From Paulinella micropora (taxonomy: Eukaryota; Cercozoa; Imbricatea; Euglyphida; Paulinellidae): a DNA stretch of 64,000 bases. The position numbers and the translations under genes were made by a program. This document shows, piece after piece, positions 52,317-62,808 of the stretch. Positions within the stretch are counted from its first letter, which is position 1, and the number at the start of each line of letters is the position of its first letter. The DNA lies in contig WBZZ01006986.1 in assembly GCA_019918135.1 (NCBI GenBank), forward strand, positions 1-64,000, written 5' to 3'. The notes under the pieces were generated by a model. That model did not search any database and was not told where the DNA came from. It saw only the letters and a program-made list of their open reading frames with translations.

Positions 52317-53369
52317 TTGGAAACACTTTTGATTGTGTCCACACTGATGTTGGCTTTCAGTTTACAACTCGCTACCAGTACATTCAGTCACTCCGATCTT
52401 TTAGAAGCAGATGCCCGCCATGTTGCTACCACACCACTGGAGAACATATCGACATGGTATGATCAACCATTTCTCATGAGCTTGGAATTCCTGGCAAAGG
52501 CTACTTGGACATATCGGTTTCTGATGCTTTCAGTATTTATTTCTTCGTTGTCGGTTGTAAGTCTGGCTTTCAGTGGAGCTCGGCAGGACCCGGCCTATTT
52601 TCGTCTTTGGTTTTTCTTTTTTCGTTGGATTATTTTATCCGCTTTCGTGTGTTTCTTTATCGGTCTTGCTAATGTTGTCAAAACAACTAATTACGCTATC
52701 TGTTTAGCGTTTCCACGTTACAAGGTAAAACCTTCTCTTGGAAAAGGATTTTATGGATATTACAAGGCGACATCTCAAGAGTATTCAAATACTACTAAGA
52801 CTATGACTGAATGGAACGAGCCTTTTGAAGGGCTTGTACCGTGGAGTTTTGTTGGAGGTGCGTGCGAGTTATCTACAGCTGTATCTTATCAAATCAGTTC
52901 TTCAATACTTATAATTGCTGTTGTCATCTTAGGCTTATCAATTGTATTACACCTGGTGTATGATACATTCCCTTGCTACGAGGCTCACCATGCTAGCAAA
53001 AAGAAGAGCGAAGTAATTCGGGGGGAAATGCTTTCAGATCGCATCCATAATGAGAACCTGGGCATGGATGTTGCTCTTAACTTCGTGGAACGCTCTATGG
53101 AGCCAGAGGATCTAGTCAAACTTTTAGGTGATTTGAAGTTAGAAAAATACACGGAGCCTCTTGTAAGCGCTGATTTTGGAGCCAAGGAGCTGATCGACGT
53201 GGCGTTAATAGATCCTAAACTTGTCTGCGATGAACTTCGTTTGGCTGGCATTATAAACCGAGGAGATCGGTTTCGTCTTCCGCTAGCGCTCAGAAATCAT
53301 CGCAAAGCAAAATCTAAAAAGTTATTTTTCGAGGGGCCCCAGGGGGAGTTGGTGTTTTCAAGTTCATGA
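52317..53369 (+). CDS. Intronless membrane protein with C-terminal SAM-like domain
   Basis: 350 residues, intact. Residues 1-20 (METLLIVSTLMLAFSLQLAT) look like a signal peptide. Membrane segments follow at about 67-86 (FLMLSVFISSLSVVSLAF), 97-119 (LWFFFFRWIILSAFVCFFIG) and 199-220 (SILIIAVVILGLSIVLHLVY). The loop between about 120 and 190 has Cys residues and N-linked-type NTT. The cytosolic tail (about 225-330) includes EPEDLVKLLGDLKLEKYTEP and, later, LVCDELRLAGIINRGDRFRL, the helix pattern of a SAM domain (LLxxLxLxxY...LxxxGIxxxGxR). The four-helix layout recalls claudin/PMP22-like proteins, but that is a guess. A SAM tail would allow assembly with partners below the membrane. Confidence 0.65.
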   Translation: METLLIVSTLMLAFSLQLATSTFSHSDLLEADARHVATTPLENISTWYDQPFLMSLEFLAKATWTYRFLMLSVFISSLSVVSLAFSGARQDPAYFRLWFFFFRWIILSAFVCFFIGLANVVKTTNYAICLAFPRYKVKPSLGKGFYGYYKATSQEYSNTTKTMTEWNEPFEGLVPWSFVGGACELSTAVSYQISSSILIIAVVILGLSIVLHLVYDTFPCYEAHHASKKKSEVIRGEMLSDRIHNENLGMDVALNFVERSMEPEDLVKLLGDLKLEKYTEPLVSADFGAKELIDVALIDPKLVCDELRLAGIINRGDRFRLPLALRNHRKAKSKKLFFEGPQGELVFSSS

Positions 53370-54960
53370 ATGAACTTTCCTGTTTGTATGTACTTACTCA
53401 AAAAGTATGAGACGGAGCTGACATTGAGCTTCCTATGAGGGATGATGGATATGAAACTAATTAATGAAATCAGGCCGCTCAAAATAAAGATATCATAAAA
53501 ATATTGCTTAAACTCAGGCTCAGAGACACGTAAAAAAATACAATGGTGAGTGATTCAGTGAGTGCAATTGAACCCGCCAGCTCAAGTATTAATATAGTAT
53601 ACTTAAACTTATCATTACGAATTATTCAATTCATTTATGATTAACTGAATTTCTCATCTAAAAAAAAAGAGTAGGCAGGTGATACTAGTTGGATAAGAAA
53701 ATTTTTGTTAAAACAAGTATCAGCATCTGATTCAGGTTCATTTGTCTTCCTGAACGCACCCTTCCCGCCTATATAAATTTGGACATGTACACTAGTTGAA
53801 CGCAGCGGCACGGTGGCGTCGGATAGCGCATTGTTAATGAATAAACTCACCGCCACGCATGGTGCCTGAGTGGTTGGAGTGCAGGGGCGCGGTGACAGTG
53901 GCAGAATCTCAGCTGGCCTCCCAGCTGCGCAACGTGCATGCTAAGACGAAACTCTCCACGCGGCGAGAGGAGGGACGGTGGCGGCACTACTGTTCCTTCT
54001 AACCGTCACCGCCCTGCTCAGCGTTGGCCACGCTTAGTTGCGATTTATATTCAAGTAGTAATGACAACTTGCATCAACATCCTTCTGTCATGTCCTGTGA
54101 GAAGCAGAATCATGAAAATGGATAATACTATCAAGACCAATCGCAAGAAAAGTTCGAATACATATTAATACATTACAATTTCACTGTGACGAAAAGTTCG
54201 AATACATACATCACGATTTCAAGTGAATTCACTTTTAAGTCAGAATCGTGAATGTGTTCATTTCGGGCAGAAAAATTGCTTATTATTTTTTAAAATTTAT
54301 TCAACTCACGTGAATTCTATTCATTTAGAAACGGTCTAGATGACACATCTTTGTGTACTAACGATTTTCAAGTTCACATTGTATTAAGTGAATAATATTT
54401 TTAGCAGCAGTTGTGATAATTTCACAAAAATTACATAAAGTATTAAAAAAAAAACACTCCAAGCCAAATTCCTTATATACCCAAAAAAATAATCAGTGTG
54501 GACCGGTCTTGATTGATGATAAAAACTTAATATCATCACAAAAGTCGAAATTCAACACGCGAGGAGCGACTGAAGTCGTGAGAAGTAAGCACCGCAATCC
54601 TCGAGCTCATGACTCACTCTATGGTGCGATTAATTAATTTATAATATTAATAACAACTAGTAGTGAGTGTGAACATTTATTTATTTATACTTTTAATGAT
54701 TTGAACAACTTAACTGACTCAAATTAACATTCATGTCGGGCGGCAACTGATTTATTCTGATTTCGCACCTTTTACAAATCAGATGATCAACTTTCACGGA
54801 AATTTAATACCTCATCCACCTATTATTTTTTAACCAAATCTAGTCAGTTTCCAACGTATCCTTACCTTCCGAAACTTGATTCCAAATTCACGTGAAATGC
54901 AAACATGAACTGATTCGGACCGGTCGGGTTCGTACGAAACGGTTTTTGGGGAGCATACCT
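53370..54960. other. AT-rich intergenic region
   Basis: No convincing gene. A TATA-like CTATATAAATT lies at about 53768-53778, and GTGAATTCACTTTTA/GAATTCACTT repeats occur near 54220. Nothing else is recognised. Confidence 0.5.
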
Positions 54961-55515
54961 ATTTATGACACTTTTTGGTCCCCTCGATGAAGCAGTGATA
55001 GCGGGGCGGCCCGTGTAGCACCAGATGGCAGTGAGGGGTGCGCCCGGGGGCCTGTCTGGTCATCCGGGGACTTCCACCGCCGGGGAGAGAAAGCGTCCGC
55101 CGCAAGCCGTGCGCGGGGGCCCAGTGTACCGATTCCAGAGCCCGCTGCCTGCCAGTGTGCCAACGAGCTAACGGCTCCGATTCATTCGGCTGGGCACGCA
55201 GCCCCGCTACCTCCTGCGCCTTTTCTTTTGGCTCATAGGGCCGCAGAGGCAGCCCGCTTTGCCTCTGTTAGACTCCCGCTCTGCTGCAGGCCCCCTTCGA
55301 ACTGCGCCGCCGCAGCTACTTCACTTTTGTACATGGCACCCAGGCCTGTCAGGCACTGCACTGTCTCCTCTTCTTCGCGCTCCTTTTCAGTACAGGACAG
55401 CGACCAAGCATATCCTCTAATCCTCTCGCTTACATGCATGTAGTAAGGAAAGTTTAAACAAAATTTTTGCCGGCCACGCACCCGCCGCATCCTGCCATCC
55501 TGCTGCATCTCTGTG

Positions 55516-56626
55516 TATATAGCTTTTCCAAGAGGAAGCGTGGATCTTTCATTCCCGCAAACTTTTACCATGGACCAGGACGGCCCCTCTTCATCAGGTA
55601 GCAGAGAGAAAAAAGGCCGCAAGCTTTATTTTGCGGTATACGTTTTGAATAAGTCGATTGTGTTGCGTGTATGTCTGTGCAGTGTGTGTGTGCTCTGACA
55701 CACACGCACCACCCCTCGCACCGACACACTGCACTACGCTGCCACCCCGCACTGGCAGACGGGCGCACGCAACGTAGGTAGGCAGCCTGCATCCCCTTTC
55801 CAGAGCTGCATCAAAAACAACGAGACAGACAGATACAGGCATGTATGTGTGTGTGTGTGTGTGCGCGCGCGCGCGCCTGTGTGCGTGTATGCGCCTATGT
55901 GCGTGTGTTGAGGAATATGGGAGGGAGGAGGTGCGTGTGTTGAGGAAGGGAATGAATAGGGGAGGGAGAAGGAGCAGGAGGGGAGACAACGGGCGATCAG
56001 CCCCCGCTATATTAGCAGACAAAAGAGACCTGTACTCTGTATATCTCAAAGCTTGCAATTGTTAACTGCTCCACTGCCCCACTGCTCCACTGCTCAAGGG
56101 CCAGCGCAGATCGAGCCCCTGCCATTGCATTTGCCTGTACGTGAGTCCCGAGAGGCTGCTTGCATAAGCGACCTCAACAGACGAACACGCGAGTCTCGAG
56201 AGATGGCTGGGACCAGTGATCTCAACAGACGAACTGGAGGGGTGCAGGCGGTGGTGGTAAGACCTGGCGCCTTCCGCGTTTGCCCAATGCTTTCCACATG
56301 ATAAGCCTCAGCTCTGCCACACCTTTCACACCTGCATTTCATTTCTTGACTTCCTTCGGAGGACGGGGAGGGGCGTGGGGCGGTTGGGGGGAAGGGGGTG
56401 GGGCGGCGGGGGAGGGGTCGAGGGCGGGTGGGTTGGTGTGTCTTTTGTGTTTGTATCCCTTCTCTATAATAAATAGATATTATTATATACAAATATGTAT
56501 ACCATGTCTACCTTGGTCCGTATAGCTGACGTGCGAGATATTCCTTCGATCGCAAACAAGGTTCATCTGCTAGAGCTGCAAGTACATGCGACCTACTTCT
56601 ATTATATTTCTTTCTGCTTGTCTGCA

Positions 56627-56671
<45 letters not shown>

Positions 56672-57415
56672 CTACCTACCTACCTGCCTACCTATAGCTA
56701 ACTATCTGCCTGCCTGCCTACCAACAAACCGACCTACCTACCTAGCTACTAACCGACTTACTTATCTACCTATCTACCAACCCAGTAGTACCACCTACCT
56801 AGCTACCAACCTACCTACCTAGCTAAAGCTACCAACCAACAAACATCTACCTTGCTACCTCCTTCCTTCCTACCTACGTACGTATCTACCTATCTTCCTA
56901 CCTCCTACCTTCCTACCTAGCTACCTACCTATTTATCTACCTACCTACCTACTTATAATTACATCATACCAACCTACATATCTACCTAGCTACCAACTAA
57001 CCTGCCTACCTACCTAGCTACCAACCTCCTATCTACCAACGTCAACCTACCAGCCTGGCTACCTACCTACCTGCCTACCTTCCTACCTGCCTACTTACCT
57101 GCCTACCTGAATGGTTACATCCCTCACCTAGCTAGTCTATGATCCTCCTCTCTCTTCTTTTCCCTCCTCCTCCTTCTTCTCCTCCTCTTCTTCTTCTTCT
57201 TCTTCTTTCTCCCGACTTTCCTAACTTTTGACTTTTCTATGTTTCCTTGCTTAGGCTCGGCGTACTCTGACAGATAATATTATCGACTACGAACTTTGCA
57301 ACAAAAGTACCATTGCCAGTAGCTTGTACCTACGCGGTGGGTCTGATAAAACCGCCGAATATAAGGAAAGTGCAGAAAGCAAAGCAGCCTTTCCAATCGG
57401 TAAGCTTCTCATCTC
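55516..57415 (+). other. Possible multi-exon gene with TATA box, only fragments visible
   Basis: A TATATA at 55516-55521 lies 49 bases before the ATG at 55570 (MDQDGPSSSGSREKKGRK), which may splice at CAG|GTAGCA (about 55600). A second coding-like piece at about 56140-56240 has two copies of SREAAC-x-SDLNRR / SREMAGTSDLNRR, matching the gene at 37.65 kb. A third piece at about 57256-57402 (ARRTLTDNIIDYELCNKST) has an upstream CTTAG acceptor and a downstream GTAAGC donor; its TDNI stretch resembles an exon at 59.79 kb. These could be exons of one gene related to those at 37 and 58 kb. The joins are not proven. Confidence 0.3.
56620..57230. repeat. (CTAT)n/(CTAC)n and (CTT)n microsatellites
   Basis: Pure CTAT units at about 56628-56670, then degenerate CTAC units to 57130 and CTT/CTCC to 57215. 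Confidence 0.95.
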
Positions 57416-57423
57416 CCAATGAC

Positions 57424-57918
57424 GATTTACACAGTCAATATGGGTGGGAGGAAAGGGAGGGGGGTTTGTACCAGCTAGCGAGAGAAGTAGGGATGCCGAG
57501 ACATGCAAGACTGAGTGTACGGAGACCCCTACACGCACACACCCCTCCGCCAACTCTGCATACGCACCCTTCCTGCCACCACTGCCGCATGGACCCGCTG
57601 GATAGCACACACATTACACACGTTCATCTACCTTGCTCAACGAATCCCACATACGGACCCTTCCGGCCGACCCGCTCTTACACCCCTGTATGCACCCCTA
57701 CCTCGACCTTGCTCACCCAATCCCGCGTACGAACCCTTCCGCCGACCCGCTCTCACAATCCTGCATGCACACACATCCTTCCTCCGACCCTGCTTATTTC
57801 ATATGCACCCCTGCTCACATACACCCTACTCGACTCTGCTCCATACAATTTCTGCCAGCCCTGCTCACGCACCGCTGCACGCACAGCCATGTGCCGACAC
57901 ATGCACCGAGAGGGAGGA

Positions 57919-57969
<51 letters not shown>

Positions 57970-58000
57970 TGAAGAGATAAAGAGAGGAATGAAAAGAGCA
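57424..58000. repeat. Short Cys/Pro-type degenerate tandem repeats and (GA)n
   Basis: About 57530-57830 holds a diverged tandem repeat with ACCCTTCC/CCGACCCGCTCTCAC-like units roughly 40-80 bases long. (GA)n at 57923-57970 follows. No convincing gene. Confidence 0.5.
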
Positions 58001-58249
58001 AGAGGATGGGGAAGGGAGGACAAAAAAATTAAAAAGCAACCAGAGATTCAAGTAATTCCTATCTCGCTAGCAGACGAGGAAAAGGGGTTGGGGGAGAAGG
58101 GTTTGCATTGCAAGTGTGTTAACTTAAAGGATTGGGAATGGGGAACAATCTGATTTGCGGGTAAGAAACCGGGCAGTACTACAGATCTGTTCTGCTGATA
58201 TTATACACACAGCCCTGCTTGCTTGCTTTGACCAGCGGCCGCGTCGAAC

Positions 58250-60130
58250 ATGGCGCAGAGAAGTTATGCCGATATCGTGAAAGGTAGCGATAGGGTAGGT
58301 AGCAGTCGGGCGGGACCTCCACTGCAAAGAAAACACCCTGCTGATACATGTGGAAAGAGAGAGGGAATGACAAAGCGACTCCGTACTGCAAGCCCACCGC
58401 GTCCGCCTGCAACAATGACTCAGTCCCTTGAAATCCGGGCGGCGTGTCGCCTGCCAAAGACATCGACGCTGCCTGAACCGAGTGGCTTGAACAATGTTTA
58501 TAAAGTAACTGCTGGGTGAACGTGTTGGTGCAGAGTCTCGTGACGATTATGCAGTGCCCCTCCTACAGAATCGCAGCGTCCGTTAATCAGGCTCCTAGGC
58601 AAGTTATACAATGGAGAGCCTGATGCTGCATCAATTACACATTGCCATTCCAGCTGGCTTGAAGAGCTGCTGGCGCTGCAGCAACAGCACCCCCAGCGGT
58701 ACCAAGCTTTGAACCCAAAAAGGCAACAGGACCCCCACGAAGCTTTGCCAAATTTTTCACCTCTACCCGGATTTACGCCCACTATTTGGTCATTTCAAGG
58801 TTGGCATCACCACAACCTGCGCCAACGAGCAATGTCCAGAGCTTGCACGCCCGGAAGCAGAATTCCAGCATGAAATGATCGAATTGCCGATCGTCACCTC
58901 GCAGGGAGCTGATGAAACCAGCTTGGAAGCTTGCCTTGCGGAATACTGCAGGCCGGAGCTTGTAAGTGTGCGTTGTGGCGGGCACTGCAGCAGCGAACAT
59001 GCCACCCAAACCTCCAGAATAATTGCTGGGCTTCCAGTTGAAAAGATATAGCGCTGAGGGCAGTGTTACAATCAAAAACATGACGCCAGTGTCGATTCCC
59101 GAAAGAATCAAGCTTGGTGGTGTTTGGCTTGATATATGTGCCAAGGTCATTCACCATGGTGACTCGGCCGGCAGTGGCCATTACACTGCCAAGGTCCTCA
59201 TTTACTCACGCACAATTTCATGAATATCGCTAGGCTGTTTGGGTGCGCGTGCGGTGGAAAACTTAATCTGTGCCTGGCTTTGTGTGTGCAGGTTCGCGCT
59301 AGGACTACAGGAACGTGGTTTTCTGTGGACGACCTCCGTGTGAATCGAACTAATCAAGCGGACAATGAATCAGAGAAAAAGAACGTGTACCTGGTATTTG
59401 GTCGCGCACAGCCTACCACGACATCCGAGGTCCGTTGTCTGTGTGCTCTGTCGTTTTCGTTACTTACGCGTGTGTCTGCTTGGTTGCACAGACGGTGTCT
59501 GCAACTACTGCATCGCTAGCCCCTCTCAGTGGCGTGGAAAGCAGCTGTGCCAGAAATCCTCGCAAGCGAAAGGAACCACCTTCTTCAGGCGTAGAACCAG
59601 CACAAACAAAAACTGACGGCGGCTGCTTTAGCACAGCGGTACCTTATCGCGCTCGCACGTTCGGTGCGCTGGAGACATCTGGCCAGCATTTGGGCTTGGT
59701 ACATCACACTGTCTACTTTCGCTTTTGTGCAAAATCTTCAAGTGCTCAGCAATTATGCCTGTCTCTGTACTTATGCACAGGTGCCACAGACAGCAGCGAA
59801 GGCGACAGACAATATTACGGAGCAAAGAAATCGAGGTAGCTTGTACTTTACTCTAAATAATAAAATTACAATAGCTGCTCGGGCCGTGCGCAGCCCTCCT
59901 CTAATCACGCATTCCCCTCCAAATCTTTCCTCTCCTTCCCCAACCATCCGTTTGGGATCTCATCACGATTAATATGTCTTGGATTTAGACGAATCACGGG
60001 TGAGCGGGACGGCTTCTCAGTCCGCGACGAGCTCCGTGAGCGGGACGGCTTCGCAGTCCGCGACAGGCTCCGTGAGCGGGACGTCTTCCGAGTCTGCGAC
60101 GAGCAAGACTGCTTCTCGATCCGAGCAGCA
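58250..60130 (+). pseudogene. Ubiquitin-specific protease-like gene, spliced, with apparent GRF zinc-finger extension; frame breaks
   Basis: It starts MAQRSYADIVKGSDRVG. The USP landmarks occur in order: GLNN then NCWVNVLVQSL (catalytic Cys box, about 58480-58535), QQDPHEAL (about 58717-58740), CANEQCPE and SLEACLAEYCRPEL, LLGFQLKRYS (about 59022-59050), and VIHHGDSAGSGHYTAKV with the catalytic His. After a 98-nt intron (59194-59291) comes TGTWFSVDDLRVN. Other introns are 59430-59491 and probably a longer one ending at 59784. An exon ending at 59835 (TDNITEQRNR) joins in phase to an acceptor at 59988, leading into Ser/Thr repeats and the GRF finger. Frame breaks lie near 58500, 58540, 58740 and 59020, so decay or indel errors are present. 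Role: removing ubiquitin from proteins. Confidence 0.7.
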
Positions 60131-60539
60131 GCAGCGCCGAAATTCAGTCGACGCAAACCACCTTAGGTGTCATTGCAATCGTAAACTGAGCGCAAAAAGA
60201 GCTGGGCCAAAGGCTAAGAACCCAGGCCTGCTCTACTTCAGGTGCATGCGCTGCGATTTCTTTTTGTTCAAAAAAGACTTGCGCGTAGCGTGCAAAGACC
60301 CTTGCAGTTGCCCCAAGCCCCGGGCCGCGCACGTTTATTGGAACCAGGATGGAACATTTGACCTTCGCTGCAACAGGAAGGTCGGAAGGTGCACATTCGA
60401 GGTCCGGAAGCAACCTTGCGGCCCGGGGCTTGGGGCAATGGCAAGCGTTTTCGCACGCTTCGCGCAAGTCTTTTTTGAACAAAAAGAAACCGCAGCCGTC
60501 GCATTTGAAGTAGAGCTGGCCTGGGTTCTTAGCTTTTGA
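59989..60539 (+). CDS. Ser/Thr 12-residue repeats and GRF-type zinc finger (exon of the preceding gene)
   Basis: There is no ATG at its start; it is best read as an exon after the AG at 59987-59988. Three 36-base tandem repeats (about 60001-60107) encode VSGTASQSATSS-type units. The zinc finger then reads CHCNRKLSAKRAGPKAKNPG, LYFRCMRCDFFLFKKD (about 60167-60285): Cys-x-Cys, NPG, YF-x-C, C-x-FF, the signature of GRF fingers, which bind single-stranded nucleic acid in proteins such as topoisomerase 3 alpha and APE2. From about 60410 to the stop, the frame is only the antisense of the inverted second finger, so the true end of the protein is uncertain. Confidence 0.65.
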
Positions 60540-60560
60540 CCCAGCTATTTTCGCGCTGAC
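60190..60560. repeat. Inverted duplication of the GRF-finger exon
   Basis: The plus-strand GRF region at about 60205-60330 and the minus strand at about 60540-60420 are near copies. Both encode AK-x-AG/KAKNPGxLYF, CxFFLFKKDLR and CPKPRAA. The spacer is about 90 bases. The minus copy belongs to a leftward open frame and would give a second finger with a C-x2-C pattern (CDGCGFFLFKKD). Confidence 0.8.
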
Positions 60561-60939
60561 CATCCACACGTCAAGTGGGCAGATCAGTGAAATTTCGCGC
60601 GGTGCCACTATGCATGGCGCAGGCAGCAGACACGTATGGATGCTGAATTGCATGGGCTGGTATCTTGGTATCTGGCGTGCGTCGGCCAAGTGCCAGCCAG
60701 CGGAGCCAGATGCCTCGCAGTCGTGGGCTGTGTCCAAACATGCGCCGATGAGCGTTCCTGCGCCGAAGCCAGCTGCTTTGGAGGCTTCATGTGTCTTCAC
60801 GCCTGCGCCGCGTGGGGTTGTGGTAGCTGCAGCTGCTGCAGCTGAAGAAAGGAGTTTTTTCTTTACCCTTTCGCCACCAAAACGCAAAAACAAAGAGAAT
60901 TCTAGGGAAGCTTTCTTGTTGAAGCCGATAGTGCAAGGA

Positions 60940-62778
60940 AGTGTGGAGCTAAAGGATTCGAAAGGGCAAGATGTAAAGAGAAGCAAATTGCTGCTGCAAC
61001 TCTTGCTTGTCTTTACAGAAACCGAGTGGAAGGAGTTTGATTGGTCGTGGAACGGCCATTGCCAGCGCTTCGGACCGGAGATCACCCGCTGGCAGCAGCT
61101 GGTCACCAAGGAGGTCTTCCCGGATGGTGCCACTTTTCATTTTTGCTCTCGGGAATGCAATCAGGAAAAGCTTGGGACCGGCTCAAGCGCGCTGCTACTA
61201 TTTTGCAGCACCGATTTGAGGAAGCCTACCTCAAATTGGAGAGATACGAAAAGTTAGAAAAAGTCGGCATCCGAATCAAAGCCAGGGGGAATCTGGGGGA
61301 AAAAAGTACCCTCTGGAAAAATTTCGCCAAATTACGTGTACATATCCCGTTTCAGGGATCCCCAAGGACCATGATCGTTCTTTCTCAGATTTCCTCACTG
61401 TTCTCGAAAGCGTGAGGAAGTGTGTTCAACCACATCACATCTATCCGGCCGACATAGACGTGACACGTGGTCTAGCCTGCGCACTGTTTCCCAATGCAGA
61501 AGAGCTGCTACTCGAAGGAGAAAACGGTGCTGTTTTGGAGGGTACCGAAGAAGGAGACAAGCTGAAAGCGAAGTACGCAAAGCACGAGCCCTTTAACGAG
61601 TACTTACTTCTGGTAAATAATACAGACAAGGTTGGCATGTACTGTAAGAGCGTGCTACACGTCAAGACGCTACAGGCACAGGGTTCGCATGATTGTGAGA
61701 ACGTATACTGCGTGAGGAGCAAGCTATACGACAAAACCTTATCTCACCTACAGATGGGTCAATCCTTGGTCAATCCGTTTGGTGATTGCGCCATGTACAT
61801 GCATCGAAGTCCGGACGATGAAATCAACACTGCCTATCGCGCGACGGAAAGACAGCTTGCACACGGATTTACGCGTCCGGAGTCTACTTTCTATCTGACT
61901 GACCCACTCGACCCGATCCCTGCATATTCCGAGATGATTAAGGTATTGAACGAAAGCGTGGATTTTTTTTGGCAGCAAGGCGCACTCGGCACCGCGTCTG
62001 TGCGTGAGAATATTTCACAGCTTTACGCATCTCGAAAAAGTATTACCTTGATACTTGACGGTGTTGTATGGGAAATGTATGAAACCCGTTGGAGAACAAA
62101 CCTTCGGTGTACAGGAAGGAAATGGAAGAACAGAAAGTCTTTCCAAAACGTGTCTAGGTTCCTAAAAACCTTGAGCTTGATTATGGGCGATAATGTCGCT
62201 CATGTTATACTCCTGACTTACGACCAATGGCGCACCGTCGACGGGGAAAAGTTCGTAGTCAAAGGGCCAAGCTGTGACCAAATGTCTACGTGCCTGGAAG
62301 AAGGCAGGACACCAGTGCCGACAGATATACATGACAGAGACGGAAAGAAAGTCGAGCTGGACAACAAAGAATGGCACGCTTTGTGCGGTTTGCTGACACA
62401 ACCGTCCGACTCAGCGAGAGAGCGCTCGTGGAAGTCATGAGCGCGACTGGCAAGCCACAGGAATCGGATCGAAAACAGGTAGCACTGGCGCAAAGAGGCT
62501 TTCCTCCCAACTGCGAGCAAGTTGGCATGCCATCCACTGTGCGCTTGTTTGTCGACGAAACAAAATTGAAAGACGCGATGAGTCAAAGGCCCCACCTTAC
62601 TCTCCAACGCGACGAAAAGCGCGCGCAGGAATTTAAGGATCGTTTGGAGGCCAGGGCTGGCACAGGTAGCAAAGAGGCCAGGGCTGGCACAGGTAGCAAA
62701 GAGGCAAGGACTGGCAAACGTAGCGCGACTATGACCGTCAGAATTACATCACCAACGACCTGGCCCATTGCTCCCTAA
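60940..62778 (+). pseudogene. Large unrecognised protein, several frame changes
   Basis: Coding-like segments follow each other: about 60940-61200 (KGQDVKRSKLLLQLLL, EVFPDGATFHFCSRECN), 61200-61340 (RFEEAYLKLERYEKLEKVGI), 61340-62370 (FSDFLTVLESVRKCVQPHHI, YPADIDVTRGLACALFPNAE, then NVAHVILLTYDQWRTVDGEK) and 62371-62778 (RFVRFADTTVRLSERALVEV, ending with 10-residue RAGTGSKEA repeats). Frame changes are near 61190, 61410 and 62370. The pieces read as one mixed alpha/beta protein of 550 or more residues. There are no catalytic motifs I recognise. It may be one gene with the next feature, since a single TAA (62776-62778) and 30 bases separate them in the same frame. Confidence 0.4.
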
Positions 62779-62808
62779 CGCCCGACTGTTAGAGCGAGCT
62801 GTCTGCCG

